In this document: in pieces, positions 41,375-49,381 of the stretch | Position numbering within the stretch: the stretch's first letter is position 1 | Layout: every line of letters starts with the position of its first letter | Assembly: GCF_014843825.1 (NCBI RefSeq) | Contig: NZ_JHQR01000162.1 | Span: 1 to 49,718, forward strand | Source of the DNA: Mesorhizobium silamurunense | Lineage (GTDB): Bacteria > Pseudomonadota > Alphaproteobacteria > Rhizobiales > Rhizobiaceae | Length of the DNA: 49,718 nucleotides | Reading direction: 5' to 3' | Notes under the pieces: generated by a model | What the model was told of the DNA's origin: nothing | Seen by the model: only the letters and a program-made list of their open reading frames with translations | The model's database searches: none | Translations under genes and position numbers: made by a program

Positions 41375-41725
41375 TTGGTGACCGATGCCGACGAGACGTC
41401 CGAAGCGGCTGCCCGTGCGGCTATCTCCAAAGCATTCCCGGACTGCGTCGTGGAGGATAGGGAAGCCGACCAGCCGAAATGCGGGAATGCTGGACCGACT
41501 GGATCACATGCTGCTCGCCTTTGTCGATCCGGTCAGCGGGACGAAGAGCTTCTCCTGTGGCCTGCCGTCGCGCGGCGTCATGGCCTCGGCGCTCAAGGCG
41601 CGGGAAGTTGTGGCCGGCCGGGATCATCGTTCCCATGGAGACGACTGGGTGGTGTCCATGCGCAGCGAGGGCGCGTTCCTCGAACGCGCGGACGGCGGGA
41701 GCAAGGACCGGCGGGTCGGCTGCTG
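41375..41725 (+). pseudogene. Remnant of an inositol-monophosphatase-family gene
   Basis: One frame gives VTDADETSEAAARAAISKAF and PDCVV. After a shift another gives LLAFVDPVSGTKSFSCGLPS, then GVMASALKAREVV and WVVSMRSEGAFLERADGG. The family reads 'VTDAD...E..R..I...FP...' and 'WV.DP.DGTK.F..GLP', so the match is good but the frame is broken, the DG of DPxDGT reads SG, and both ends are missing. Confidence 0.65.
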
Positions 41726-41745
41726 TGCGCGCCCAATCGCGAAAG

Positions 41746-43470
41746 TCAAAACCCAGGCGACGCTGCCGATCGCGCCACGAGTTGCAGGCCGGCGATGTAT
41801 CCGAACGTCATTGCCGGGCCGAGATTGATTCCACCCGAGGGATAGAAGCCACCCATGATGCTCGACATGTCCGCCCCAGCCGCGTAGAGGCCGGCGATCG
41901 GCTTCCCATTCTCGTTAAGCACTGCCGCGTACTCGTCTGTCATCAGACCCATAAAAGTCCCGAAGCTGCCGGGCAGGACCTTGACGGCATAGAATGGTCC
42001 GCGTGCGATTGGTGCGACGCACGGGTTCGGTTTGACATCTGCATCTCCTCCCTTCCTGTTGAAGGCAGTGCTGCCGCGGCCAAAGAGCGGATCCTCTCCA
42101 TTCACGGCGTGCCTGTTGTATTCGGCGACCGTCTCCTCTAGGCCCGACGCGTCGATTCCGCAGGCGGACGCGAGATCGCCGATCGTCTCTCCCCTTTTGA
42201 TGTAGCCGGACTTGAGGTAGGGTTTGACCGGCACCGGCGCCGGCCTGGAGATGCCCAGTCCATAGCGCCGCTGGAAACTCCGGTTGCAGATGAGCCAGGA
42301 CGCCACCTCCGCGCCCGGCGGAACCGCGCGGATCATGGCGTCCACATAGTCATAGTAGCCGTTGGCCTCGTTGACGAAGCGCCGGCCGTTCGCGAGCACG
42401 GCAATAATCCCGGGCTTGGCGCGCTCGATGATGTGCGGAAAGCGGCCGATCGTGCCATCCCGATATGGCACCAGCGAGACCGGACACCAGGCAGCCTGCG
42501 AAGCGAGCGAAATGTCAACCTTGCCTCCGACGCCCTCCCCCAGGCGCAGACCGTCGCCGGACGCGGAAGTCGGCGCGACGGACCAGTGTTGCTTCGGCGC
42601 GTGGGAATTTCCCGCGATTTCCTGCCATCGCTTTTCATCGTGAGGAAACCCGCCGGTCGCGAGCACGATGCCGCAACGCGCATGTATCGTCCGGTTTCCG
42701 CATCTTTCCTCCACGACCGCGCCGACGATGTTGCCATCACGGCGAATTAGTTCTTTGGCCGCGCACGATACGCGTATGTCGACCCCGGCGCGGCTAGCTG
42801 AAAGGCCTAGCCTGGCGATCAAAGCGTTGCCATTGACCAGTTGAGTCGCCCGTCCCCAGACAGCCAAGTCGATCAGGTGACGGCCCATGCGACGCGCCAC
42901 ATGCACCGCCGAACGGACCGAGCGGGTCGCAGTCATAAATGCGGCAAGATCCTGGCCCGCCATGATAGGCATGCCCATGAAGGCGGTCTCGCGCATGGGC
43001 CGGCGAAGTTTGTCGAACAACGGCCCAAGCGATCGGCCATCAATGGGCGCCGCACAGACCTGATGGCCGCCGGTCGCCGCGCCCTCGGTCCAGCTGTGCA
43101 TATCCGGTATGCCGTTGCCGTCGACGAACTGAAGATCGGTTCTGTGATGGAAGAACTCCACCATTGCTGGGGCGGCTTGGAGAAAGGCCCTCACCCTGCG
43201 CGCGTCGAAGTGGGCGTCAAGCTCGTTGCGCAGATATGTGAACGGCCCTTCCGGAGCGTCATCGAATCCAGCCCGTCGGGCGAGGGGATTCCCGGGTACC
43301 CAGATCCAGCCGCCAGACCAAGCGGCGGCTCCACCGAAAACCGGTTCCTTCTCGGCGACGATCACCTTCAACCCATGCATTGCCGCCGTCACAGCGGCCG
43401 CCATTCCGCCGGCACCGGACCCGATAACGAGAACGTCACAATCCGCAGGATTGTGGCCTGACGTAGCCAT
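41746..43470 (-). CDS. FAD-dependent dehydrogenase, fumarate reductase/ketosteroid dehydrogenase-like
   Basis: 574 residues from the ATG at 43470, chosen because AGGAG lies eight bases upstream; a start at 43488 would include that site. FAD-binding Rossmann start DVLVIGSGAGGMAAAVTAAM, EKEPVFGGAAAWSGGWIWVP, the GIVLATGGFPHDEKR motif, and the final GLYAAGADMSSIMGGFYPSG with INLGPAMTFGYIAG. These are hallmarks of FAD_binding_2 dehydrogenases such as 3-ketosteroid delta-1-dehydrogenase. It converges with the phosphatase remnant and precedes no obvious partner; the substrate is unknown. Confidence 0.85.
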   Translation of the reverse strand: MATSGHNPADCDVLVIGSGAGGMAAAVTAAMHGLKVIVAEKEPVFGGAAAWSGGWIWVPGNPLARRAGFDDAPEGPFTYLRNELDAHFDARRVRAFLQAAPAMVEFFHHRTDLQFVDGNGIPDMHSWTEGAATGGHQVCAAPIDGRSLGPLFDKLRRPMRETAFMGMPIMAGQDLAAFMTATRSVRSAVHVARRMGRHLIDLAVWGRATQLVNGNALIARLGLSASRAGVDIRVSCAAKELIRRDGNIVGAVVEERCGNRTIHARCGIVLATGGFPHDEKRWQEIAGNSHAPKQHWSVAPTSASGDGLRLGEGVGGKVDISLASQAAWCPVSLVPYRDGTIGRFPHIIERAKPGIIAVLANGRRFVNEANGYYDYVDAMIRAVPPGAEVASWLICNRSFQRRYGLGISRPAPVPVKPYLKSGYIKRGETIGDLASACGIDASGLEETVAEYNRHAVNGEDPLFGRGSTAFNRKGGDADVKPNPCVAPIARGPFYAVKVLPGSFGTFMGLMTDEYAAVLNENGKPIAGLYAAGADMSSIMGGFYPSGGINLGPAMTFGYIAGLQLVARSAASPGF

Positions 43471-43474
43471 TTTC

Positions 43475-43819
43475 TTATCTCCTGACATCTAATGGCGACA
43501 ACACACGTATGGACATTTTGGGCCGGCCCTCAAACTTCGCCGCCGCCTGCGCCTTGCCACTGCCAAGTCCAGTGTCGTCGAACTGAACGCCCCCGCTCAT
43601 CGAGACCAGCGAGATGCCGGAATGCAGCAAGCCTTTGGCATGCAGCCTTGCAGCAGAGCCAGCCTCCCCGAGCAGGTCGACCGTGCCCTGTTGGAGCACC
43701 CCTGCCCGCACGTGGCCGAGCACATGCTCGCGGCTTTTCTCGACGCCGATGCCGGCCAGGAGTTGGCCAAGCAGCATGCCGGACGCTCCGGACCCGACAA
43801 TGAGAACCTGTGTGCGCAT
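43475..43819 (-). pseudogene. pobA: N-terminal fragment of 4-hydroxybenzoate 3-monooxygenase
   Basis: From the ATG at 43819 (coupled to the pcaB stop, TGATG) it reads MRTQVLIVGSGASGMLLGQL, then LAGIGVEKS and VLGHVRAGVLQQGTVDLLGE. This closely follows the PobA FAD-binding start and its RVRAGVLEQ element. The 'ILER' segment between them is deleted. After HSGISL it loses homology and ends at 43475. PobA would make protocatechuate, the substrate of the adjoining operon; this copy cannot function. Confidence 0.75.
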
Positions 43820-44871
43820 CAGTGCCCGAGACTTTCGATCTGTCCGGCCAGTTCGGCGGCAAGGCGCAGCGATGCGGCTGTCGCCACCACCATCTGCGGC
43901 AGCAGCAGCCACTCCAGCGTCCACGCCGCGCCCGACCGTTCCTGCTCATGCACCAGCGCCTGATGCATGCCGGAAAGCTGTGTGGCGTTGAAGCGGGCGA
44001 GCGCCACCAGCGCCTCGGCCTTCACCGGGTTCTGCTTGTGCGGCATGGCCGACGAGCCGCCACCGCCGGAAAGGACAATGTCGGTTCCGCCCTGCGCTAT
44101 CAGCGCGATGTCCTGGCCGAACTTGCCGAGGCTGCCGGTTGCCAGCGACAGCCAGCCGGCGAAGTCGGCGAGCGCGTCACGCTGGCTCTGCCATTGCGGC
44201 GCATCGGCAAGGCCGAGCTTTGCGGCAAGGGCCGCACGCACCGCCGAACCCTTGTCATCCAACTTTTCCAGCGTGCCGGCGCCGCCACCGAACTGCACCA
44301 CCAGCAGTCGCCGCGACCGTTCCGACAATCTCTCCTGGTGCCGCTGCAGAGGTGCTCGCCATGCCACTATGCGGTCCGCCACATGAACAGGGATCGCTGG
44401 CTGCATGCGCGTCATCCCGGTCAGCGCCCTGCCCCCGAAGCGCTCTTCGAGTGAGGCGAGGCGCATGACGGTCTCGGTCAACAGCAGGCCGAGATGCTCG
44501 ACGACGGATTTGAGCCGAAGCATCAGGCCCGTATCGATCACATCCTGGCTGGTCGCACCGAAATGCACTTTCTGGCCATGCGGTTCGCCGGCCGCTGCCC
44601 TGATCTGGCGCACCAGTTCCGGCACCATGACGCCGTCCCTGGCGACACCTTCCCGCAGCAAGGCGGTGTCGGGACGGAACGTGCCAAGCGCCGCCACGAT
44701 AGTCGCCGCGGCATCCCTAGTGATGATCCCGTTTTCGGCCTCCGCTTCGGCCAGCGCCCGCTCGAACGCCAGTATCGCCTCGATTTCCGCCTCGACGGAA
44801 AAATGCCGGCTCGCTTCCCCGTCGCCGAGAAGAGCGGAGAGCAATGGATGGTCGAAGGGCGATACGGTCAT
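43819..44871 (-). CDS. pcaB: 3-carboxy-cis,cis-muconate cycloisomerase
   Basis: 350 residues from the ATG at 44871 with CAGGAG nine bases upstream. Fumarase/argininosuccinate-lyase superfamily: VHFGATSQDVIDTG and the signature GGSSAMPHKQNPVKAEA are intact. It cyclises 3-carboxymuconate to 4-carboxymuconolactone. It is slightly short for the family (350-450 residues) but all signature blocks are present. Last complete gene of the pca operon, before the pobA fragment. Confidence 0.92.
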   Translation of the reverse strand: MTVSPFDHPLLSALLGDGEASRHFSVEAEIEAILAFERALAEAEAENGIITRDAAATIVAALGTFRPDTALLREGVARDGVMVPELVRQIRAAAGEPHGQKVHFGATSQDVIDTGLMLRLKSVVEHLGLLLTETVMRLASLEERFGGRALTGMTRMQPAIPVHVADRIVAWRAPLQRHQERLSERSRRLLVVQFGGGAGTLEKLDDKGSAVRAALAAKLGLADAPQWQSQRDALADFAGWLSLATGSLGKFGQDIALIAQGGTDIVLSGGGGSSAMPHKQNPVKAEALVALARFNATQLSGMHQALVHEQERSGAAWTLEWLLLPQMVVATAASLRLAAELAGQIESLGH

Positions 44872-44890
44872 GTCGCAAGTCTCCTGCGCA

Positions 44891-45502
44891 TCAGCTGTCG
44901 AAGAAGACCGTTTCCTTCTCCCCCTGGAGATGGACGTCGAAGACATAGATATCGCCGGTACGCTTGGCGATCAGCGTCGGCACGCGAACGCTGTGCTCGA
45001 TGCGCGTCAGGATCGGATCCTGCGCATTGGCCTTTTCCTCGTCTGAAAAGTAGAGCCGCGTGTGCAGGCCGAGATTGATGCCGCGGGCGACGATCCAGAG
45101 CGTGATGTGCGGCGCCATCAGGCTTCCATCCCTTGATGGCACGCGGCCCGGCTTGATGGTGTCGAATGTGCACAGGCCGGTCTCGGTCGGGCAGCGGCCC
45201 CAGCCGGAGAAGTTCGGATCGGCCGTGCCGCGCCGCTCCGCCGGCGAATTGTAGAGCCCATCCGTATCCGCCTGCCAGATCTCGACCAGTGCGTCCTTGA
45301 GCGGCGTGCCGGTGCCGTCGAGCACCCGGATGCGCAGGCCGATACGCTCGCCCTTGGTCTTGTCATTGACCATGGTCGCACCAAGGTCGCTCGCATAGAC
45401 GCCGCCGATGCCGCAGAAATTGGGCGTCAACCCAATGTGGACGTAGGGTCCCGCGGTCTGCGAGGGGCTTTCCCTGAGCCGGTCGAGCGACTGGGCCATC
45501 AA
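44891..45502 (-). CDS. pcaG: Protocatechuate 3,4-dioxygenase alpha subunit
   Basis: 203 residues, the usual size. Intradiol dioxygenase fold with [42 protein letters not shown] and [11 protein letters not shown]. The alpha subunit lacks the full iron-ligand set, which sits in PcaH. Together they cleave protocatechuate to 3-carboxymuconate. It overlaps the pcaH stop by 4 bases. Confidence 0.95.
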   Translation of the reverse strand: MMAQSLDRLRESPSQTAGPYVHIGLTPNFCGIGGVYASDLGATMVNDKTKGERIGLRIRVLDGTGTPLKDALVEIWQADTDGLYNSPAERRGTADPNFSGWGRCPTETGLCTFDTIKPGRVPSRDGSLMAPHITLWIVARGINLGLHTRLYFSDEEKANAQDPILTRIEHSVRVPTLIAKRTGDIYVFDVHLQGEKETVFFDS

Positions 45503-46254
45503 TTGCCCTCCAGCCGGTTTTCGAACAGCGAGGAGCGGCGCCCGCGCAGCACGATGTCAAACTTGTAGGCGCGCGCGTCGAAGGGGATCGTCGCCTGCAT
45601 GTCGAGCACGGCGATCAACGTTTCGATGGCCGCCTTGTCGGGGATGCCACGCGCGATCGGGCAGTGCCAGATCAGTGGGTCGCCCTCGAAATACATCTGC
45701 GTGATCAGCCGCTGGGCGAAACCATGGCCAAAGACCGAAAAGTGAATATGCGAGGGCCGCCAGTCGTTCGGCCCGTTCGGCCAGGGATAGGGGCCGGGCT
45801 TGACGGTGCGAAAGGCATAGCCGCCATCCTCACTGGTGATGGCACGGCCGCAGCCGCCAAAGTTCGGGTCGAGCGGCGCCAGATAGCCATCCTTCTTGTG
45901 GCGATAGCGGCCACCGGCATTGGCCTGCCAGAATTCGAGCAGCGCGCCGGGCACGCCAACGCCACGTTCGTCGAGCACCCGCCCATAGACGATGATGCGC
46001 TCGCCGATGGCGCTCTCGCCGGGTCTGGCGAAATTGTGGATCAGGTCGGCGTCGAGTTCGCCCAGCATGGCGTGACCGAAGACCGGGCCGGCAATTTCCG
46101 ACAGCGTGTTGTCGAAGGCGAGCGGCGCTTTCTGCGGCGAGCGCAGCACGGATGTCTTGTAGTTCGGCGTCAGCGCCGGCGGATGCCAGGTCCGGTCGCG
46201 CTGGAAGAAGGCGCCGGTCTCGGGCCTGTGGTTCGAGCCGGACTCAGCTGGCAT
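45499..46254 (-). CDS. pcaH: Protocatechuate 3,4-dioxygenase beta subunit
   Basis: 251 residues. The Fe(III) ligands are visible: the Tyr in [19 protein letters not shown], the Tyr in [11 protein letters not shown] and the two His in [26 protein letters not shown] and [16 protein letters not shown] are family blocks. It cleaves the ring of protocatechuate between its hydroxyls. Overlaps pcaC by 11 bases and pcaG by 4 bases. Confidence 0.96.
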   Translation of the reverse strand: MPAESGSNHRPETGAFFQRDRTWHPPALTPNYKTSVLRSPQKAPLAFDNTLSEIAGPVFGHAMLGELDADLIHNFARPGESAIGERIIVYGRVLDERGVGVPGALLEFWQANAGGRYRHKKDGYLAPLDPNFGGCGRAITSEDGGYAFRTVKPGPYPWPNGPNDWRPSHIHFSVFGHGFAQRLITQMYFEGDPLIWHCPIARGIPDKAAIETLIAVLDMQATIPFDARAYKFDIVLRGRRSSLFENRLEGN

Positions 46255-46651
46255 TCTTGGCTCCGTCCATTTCCGAAAACACGTCCTTGGCTATTCTGAA
46301 GGCACGATTGGCGGCCGGCACGCCGGCATAGATGGCGACATGCAGGAAGGCTTCGCAGATGTCGTCGCGCGAGGCACCGGTGTTGGCGGTGGCGCGCACA
46401 TGCATGGCGACCTCCTCATCATGGCCGAGTGCTGCCAGCAGCGCCAGCGTGACGATCGATCGTTCGCGCTTGGTGAAGCCCGGCCGTGCCCACACCGTTC
46501 CCCAGGCGGCCTCGGTGATCAGGTCCTGAAAGGGCTGATCGAAATCGGTGGCGGCGACCTCGGCCCGGTCGACATGCGGATCGCCGAGCACGGACCGCCG
46601 CACCGCGAGACCCGTGCGATATCTGGCGGCGTTGCCGGGGACTTCATCCAT
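46244..46651 (-). CDS. pcaC: 4-carboxymuconolactone decarboxylase (complete)
   Basis: 135 residues from the ATG at 46651 ([14 protein letters not shown]) preceded by TTGGAG; the longer TTG reading from 46672 is less likely. [20 protein letters not shown] carries the family's conserved Glu/His region, and the end [19 protein letters not shown] is complete, unlike the truncated copy at 14108. It decarboxylates 4-carboxymuconolactone to the enol-lactone used by PcaD. Overlaps pcaD by 8 bases. Confidence 0.95.
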   Translation of the reverse strand: MDEVPGNAARYRTGLAVRRSVLGDPHVDRAEVAATDFDQPFQDLITEAAWGTVWARPGFTKRERSIVTLALLAALGHDEEVAMHVRATANTGASRDDICEAFLHVAIYAGVPAANRAFRIAKDVFSEMDGAKNAS

Positions 46652-47453
46652 GGGTTTCAGCTCCAAGGGCAAGCGATGCGATAAAATCGCGGATCAGGGC
46701 GGTCAGCGCTTCAGGCTGTTCGACGCAAGGAATATGCCCGGCGTCGCGGATGATCTCGAAGCGCGCGCCGGGGATCAGATCGGCCAGCGAGCGGACCAGA
46801 TCGGGAGGCGTCGAGCCATCCTGGTCGCCGGCGATGCAAAGCGTCGGCACGGCGATGCGGCGCGCGGCCTCGGTGAAATCGGCGTCGCGAACGGCTGCGC
46901 ATGTACCGAGATAGCCGGCGAGCGCCTGCCTGGTCAGCATGTTCCAGTAGCCGTCGAGCTCGGCCGAACGCGTCGCGTGGAAGCTGGGGGTGAACCACAC
47001 TTTGAGCACCCCGTCGGCAATCTCCTGGATCCCTTTGCCTTCGACCGTTGCGATGCGCGTGTTCCAGCTGTCGGTGGTGCCAATCTTGTGAGCCGTGTCG
47101 CATAGGATCAGACCTTCGACTCCTTCGGGACGCCTGGCGTGGAATCCCTGCGCAATCAGACCGCCGACCGACAGGCCGCACAACACCACCTTGCCAAGAC
47201 CGAAGTAATCGATGAGACCGCAGAGATCATCGACATGATCGTCGATCGAGCTGATGTCGCCGATATCCGAGAGCCCGTGGCCGCGCTTGTCGTAGACCAG
47301 CAGAGGCATTTCTCCGCCCAGAATCGACAGGACCTGGTCCCAGCTCCGGAAGTCGGTGCCGAGCGAATTGATGAAAACGATCGGGCGAGCACTGCCGTTC
47401 GCCTCGATGCGACGGTGGTGCAGCGTGATGCCGCCGATGGTGACGAATGGCAC
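46644..47453 (-). CDS. pcaD: 3-oxoadipate enol-lactonase (copy B)
   Basis: 269 residues from a GTG (47453) with GGAGG upstream, as in copy A. The alpha/beta-hydrolase triad is GLSVGGLIAQ, GDQDGSTPPD and AGHIPCVEQP. First gene of the complete pcaDCHGB operon. Compared with copy A most changes are conservative, consistent with both being under selection at least for a time. Confidence 0.94.
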   Translation of the reverse strand: MPFVTIGGITLHHRRIEANGSARPIVFINSLGTDFRSWDQVLSILGGEMPLLVYDKRGHGLSDIGDISSIDDHVDDLCGLIDYFGLGKVVLCGLSVGGLIAQGFHARRPEGVEGLILCDTAHKIGTTDSWNTRIATVEGKGIQEIADGVLKVWFTPSFHATRSAELDGYWNMLTRQALAGYLGTCAAVRDADFTEAARRIAVPTLCIAGDQDGSTPPDLVRSLADLIPGARFEIIRDAGHIPCVEQPEALTALIRDFIASLALGAETHG

Positions 47454-47523
47454 GATTTCGGTCCTCCATCTCCACATTGCACAAGGCGTTTGGTTCGGTA
47501 AAATGATATTTTGCGCCATTCCA

Positions 47524-47539
47524 TTAACTCAGGGGTTAT
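47524..47539. promoter_or_regulatory. PcaQ-box (copy B)
   Basis: TTAACT-CAGG-GGTTAT, identical to the copy A box, 7 bases before the pcaQ start and between the divergent pcaD and pcaQ. One mismatch to the published PcaQ consensus ATAACC-N4-GGTTAA read on the other strand. Confidence 0.7.
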
Positions 47540-47546
47540 CAAATCC

Positions 47547-48485
47547 GTGTCCGAGAGCCGCATCCGCTTCCGTCACCTGCAGGCATTCCTGGAAGTTGCG
47601 CGGCAGGGAAGCGTGGCGAGAGCGGCCGACTTGCTGCATGTCAGCCCACCGGCGGTGACCAAGACATTGCGCGAACTGGAAGAGGCGCTCGGTGTGGCGC
47701 TGGTCGAACGCGACGGCCGCGGCATCAGGCTGACGCGCGTCGGCGAGATCTTCCTTCGCCATGCCGGCACAGCGATCACGGCGCTGAAGCAAGGCGTCGA
47801 TTCCGTCAGGCAGGATGGCGCGGTCAACCGGCACCCGATCCGCATCGGCGCGTTGCCAACCGTGTCGGCGCGGGTGATGCCGCTCGCCATGAGCCTGTTT
47901 CTGAAAGAAAGCACCGGTGCGGCGATCAAGATCGTCACCGGCGAGAATGCGGTGCTGCTCGAACAATTGCGCATCGGCGCGCTGGATCTCGTCGTCGGGC
48001 GGCTGGCGGCGCCGGAGAACATGACCGGCTTCTTCTTCGAGCACCTCTACTCCGAACAGGTGCTGTTCGTGGTGCGGGCCGGGCATCCGCTGCTCGAACC
48101 GGGAGCGAACATCTTCGCGAGACTCGACGAATTCCCGGTGCTGATGCCGACCCGGGAATCCGTTATCCGTCCCTTTGTCGATCGCCTGTTCATCACCAAC
48201 GGCATGACCGCGCCGGCGACCGAGATCGAAACCGTCTCGGACTCCTTCGGACGCGCCTTCATGCGCCAGAGCAATGCCGTCTGGATCATTTCGGCCGGCG
48301 TCGTCACCAACGAGATTTCCAGCGGCGCCTTTGGCGCCTTGCCGGTCGACACCGAGGAGACCAAGGGACCGGTCGGCCTGACGATGCGGACCGACACCGC
48401 CCCCTCGCCGGCCTTTACAATCCTCTTGCAGACCATTCGCGAGGCAGCTCGGCACAACGCCCGGGAGCAACCAACGAAGTTATAA
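47547..48485 (+). CDS. pcaQ: LysR-type activator of the protocatechuate pathway (copy B)
   Basis: 312 residues from a GTG at 47547, equal in length to copy A. Helix-turn-helix AADLLHVSPPAVTKTLRELE; effector domain with GAAIKIVTGENAVLLEQLRI and LPTRESVIRPFVDRLF-like blocks. It is the resident activator of the complete pcaDCHGB operon. The last 100 bases or more of the gene and the bases after it are identical to copy A, more so than the rest. Confidence 0.94.
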   Translation: MSESRIRFRHLQAFLEVARQGSVARAADLLHVSPPAVTKTLRELEEALGVALVERDGRGIRLTRVGEIFLRHAGTAITALKQGVDSVRQDGAVNRHPIRIGALPTVSARVMPLAMSLFLKESTGAAIKIVTGENAVLLEQLRIGALDLVVGRLAAPENMTGFFFEHLYSEQVLFVVRAGHPLLEPGANIFARLDEFPVLMPTRESVIRPFVDRLFITNGMTAPATEIETVSDSFGRAFMRQSNAVWIISAGVVTNEISSGAFGALPVDTEETKGPVGLTMRTDTAPSPAFTILLQTIREAARHNAREQPTKL

Positions 48486-48726
48486 ATTTGCCAGCGGGTA
48501 ACGCCTATTCGGCCAGATGCTGATGCGCCGAGCCTCATCGAAACTGGAAAAACGATTGTCAGGACAAGAGGCACTCGAAAAACTGATTGCCTCCTCAAAA
48601 CCGCGCCGGACCAAGTGAGGGATGGGTCTCCCGGTAAGCCGAAGCGCTCGGCGATTCCGGCCCAAGCAAGTATTTTCTGTTCACGGGACAGCAAGCAGCC
48701 GCGTTTCTCAAACGTATCACGGCATT

Positions 48727-48888
48727 TCACGCCGAGGCTGAAACGCCGCCAGTCGCGCTGTCCGGCGAGAAGAAGCCGGGTATCGTGCCGACGCCGACCT
48801 TGATGGAGCCGCGCTCCTTGAACTTGTCGAGCGTCGGGCCGGCATAGGTCGCGGTCGAGAACAATCCTACCGCCACCGCCAGCGTCAT
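48727..48888 (-). pseudogene. N-terminal fragment of an amino-acid ABC transporter binding protein
   Basis: 53 codons: an export segment MTLAVAVGLFSTATYAGPT, then LDKFKERGSIKVGVGTIPGF and FSPDSA. This is the typical start of amino-acid-type binding proteins ('L..IK.RG.L.VGV....PGFS.PD..G'). The rest is missing. A second short copy of the SIKVGVGT.PG region lies at about 49021-49050. It is within the 360 bases unique to repeat copy B. Confidence 0.5.
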
Positions 48889-49089
48889 CGAGAGCCGGCC
48901 TCCAACGGGCCGGGCCGCATTGCAATCGTCATGGTCGAACGCCGAAGACGGTGATCGCCAGGGGCACGACCGTAGTCGACGAAGAACCCACCGGCGCCCC
49001 TTGCTGTCCGGCGAGACCGGGTGTCGTGCCGACGCCGACCTTGATGGAGAACGCGTTCCAGCAGCGCCGAACAAGCAGCGCCCCGGAAC

Positions 49090-49122
49090 AAAAAATGGCC
49101 GGGCTCGAATACGGCCCGGCCA
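49090..49122 (-). terminator. Rho-independent terminator on the minus strand (copy B)
   Basis: TGGCCGGGC / GCCCGGCCA arms around TCGAATACG, followed on the minus strand by six T residues. Same as the copy A hairpin. Confidence 0.65.
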
Positions 49123-49171
49123 AAGGAAGGGCAAAACCTTCAGAGGGGAACACCGTCAGCGGGATGGGAGG

Positions 49172-49199
49172 AAAACCGCCGAACGGTTTTACCTTTTTT
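49172..49199 (+). terminator. Rho-independent terminator hairpin
   Basis: AAAACCG-CCGAA-CGGTTTT with perfect seven-base arms, followed by ACC and six T residues on the plus strand. In copy A (about 16628-16646) one arm has a mismatch and the T tract is broken. Confidence 0.55.
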
Positions 49200-49241
49200 G
49201 AGCTCATTACAGTGCTTTAGCGACGAATGGCATTCCAGAGA

Positions 49242-49269
49242 AAGCACGAAACGGCAAAAATTCGTGCTT
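49242..49269. repeat. Inverted repeat AAGCACGAA / TTCGTGCTT (copy B)
   Basis: Nine-base perfect arms around ACGGCAAAAA. Counterpart of 16698-16723. Confidence 0.4.
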
Positions 49270-49381
49270 CTATATTGCCCGCAACCCTCGCGAGCGCCGC
49301 TCTGGCTTCGAGCAGATCGGCATAGTGCCCGGCATGCCGCGGGGTGCGAACGCGGCGGCTTTTCAGGACATTGGTGCTGAC

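Larger units (their letters stand above)
46313..49333. repeat. Direct repeat copy B (pcaC'-pcaD-pcaQ block)
   Basis: Partner of 14132-16786 in the same orientation. The homology starts within pcaC at GGCCGGCACGCCGGCATAG and ends near 49333, just before the IS6-type element. This copy keeps 360 extra bases (48661-49020) after pcaQ, bounded by GCGATTCCGG and GCGAGACCGG; copy A has a single junction there. Confidence 0.9.

Noticed and set aside
47529..48470. 313-codon open frame on the minus strand
   Set aside because: Antisense to pcaQ; the same shadow appears opposite copy A.
46313..49333. Tandem amplification within the repeat as a CRISPR or satellite array
   Set aside because: There are just two copies of a multi-gene block about 32 kb apart; no short regularly spaced repeats were seen in the window.
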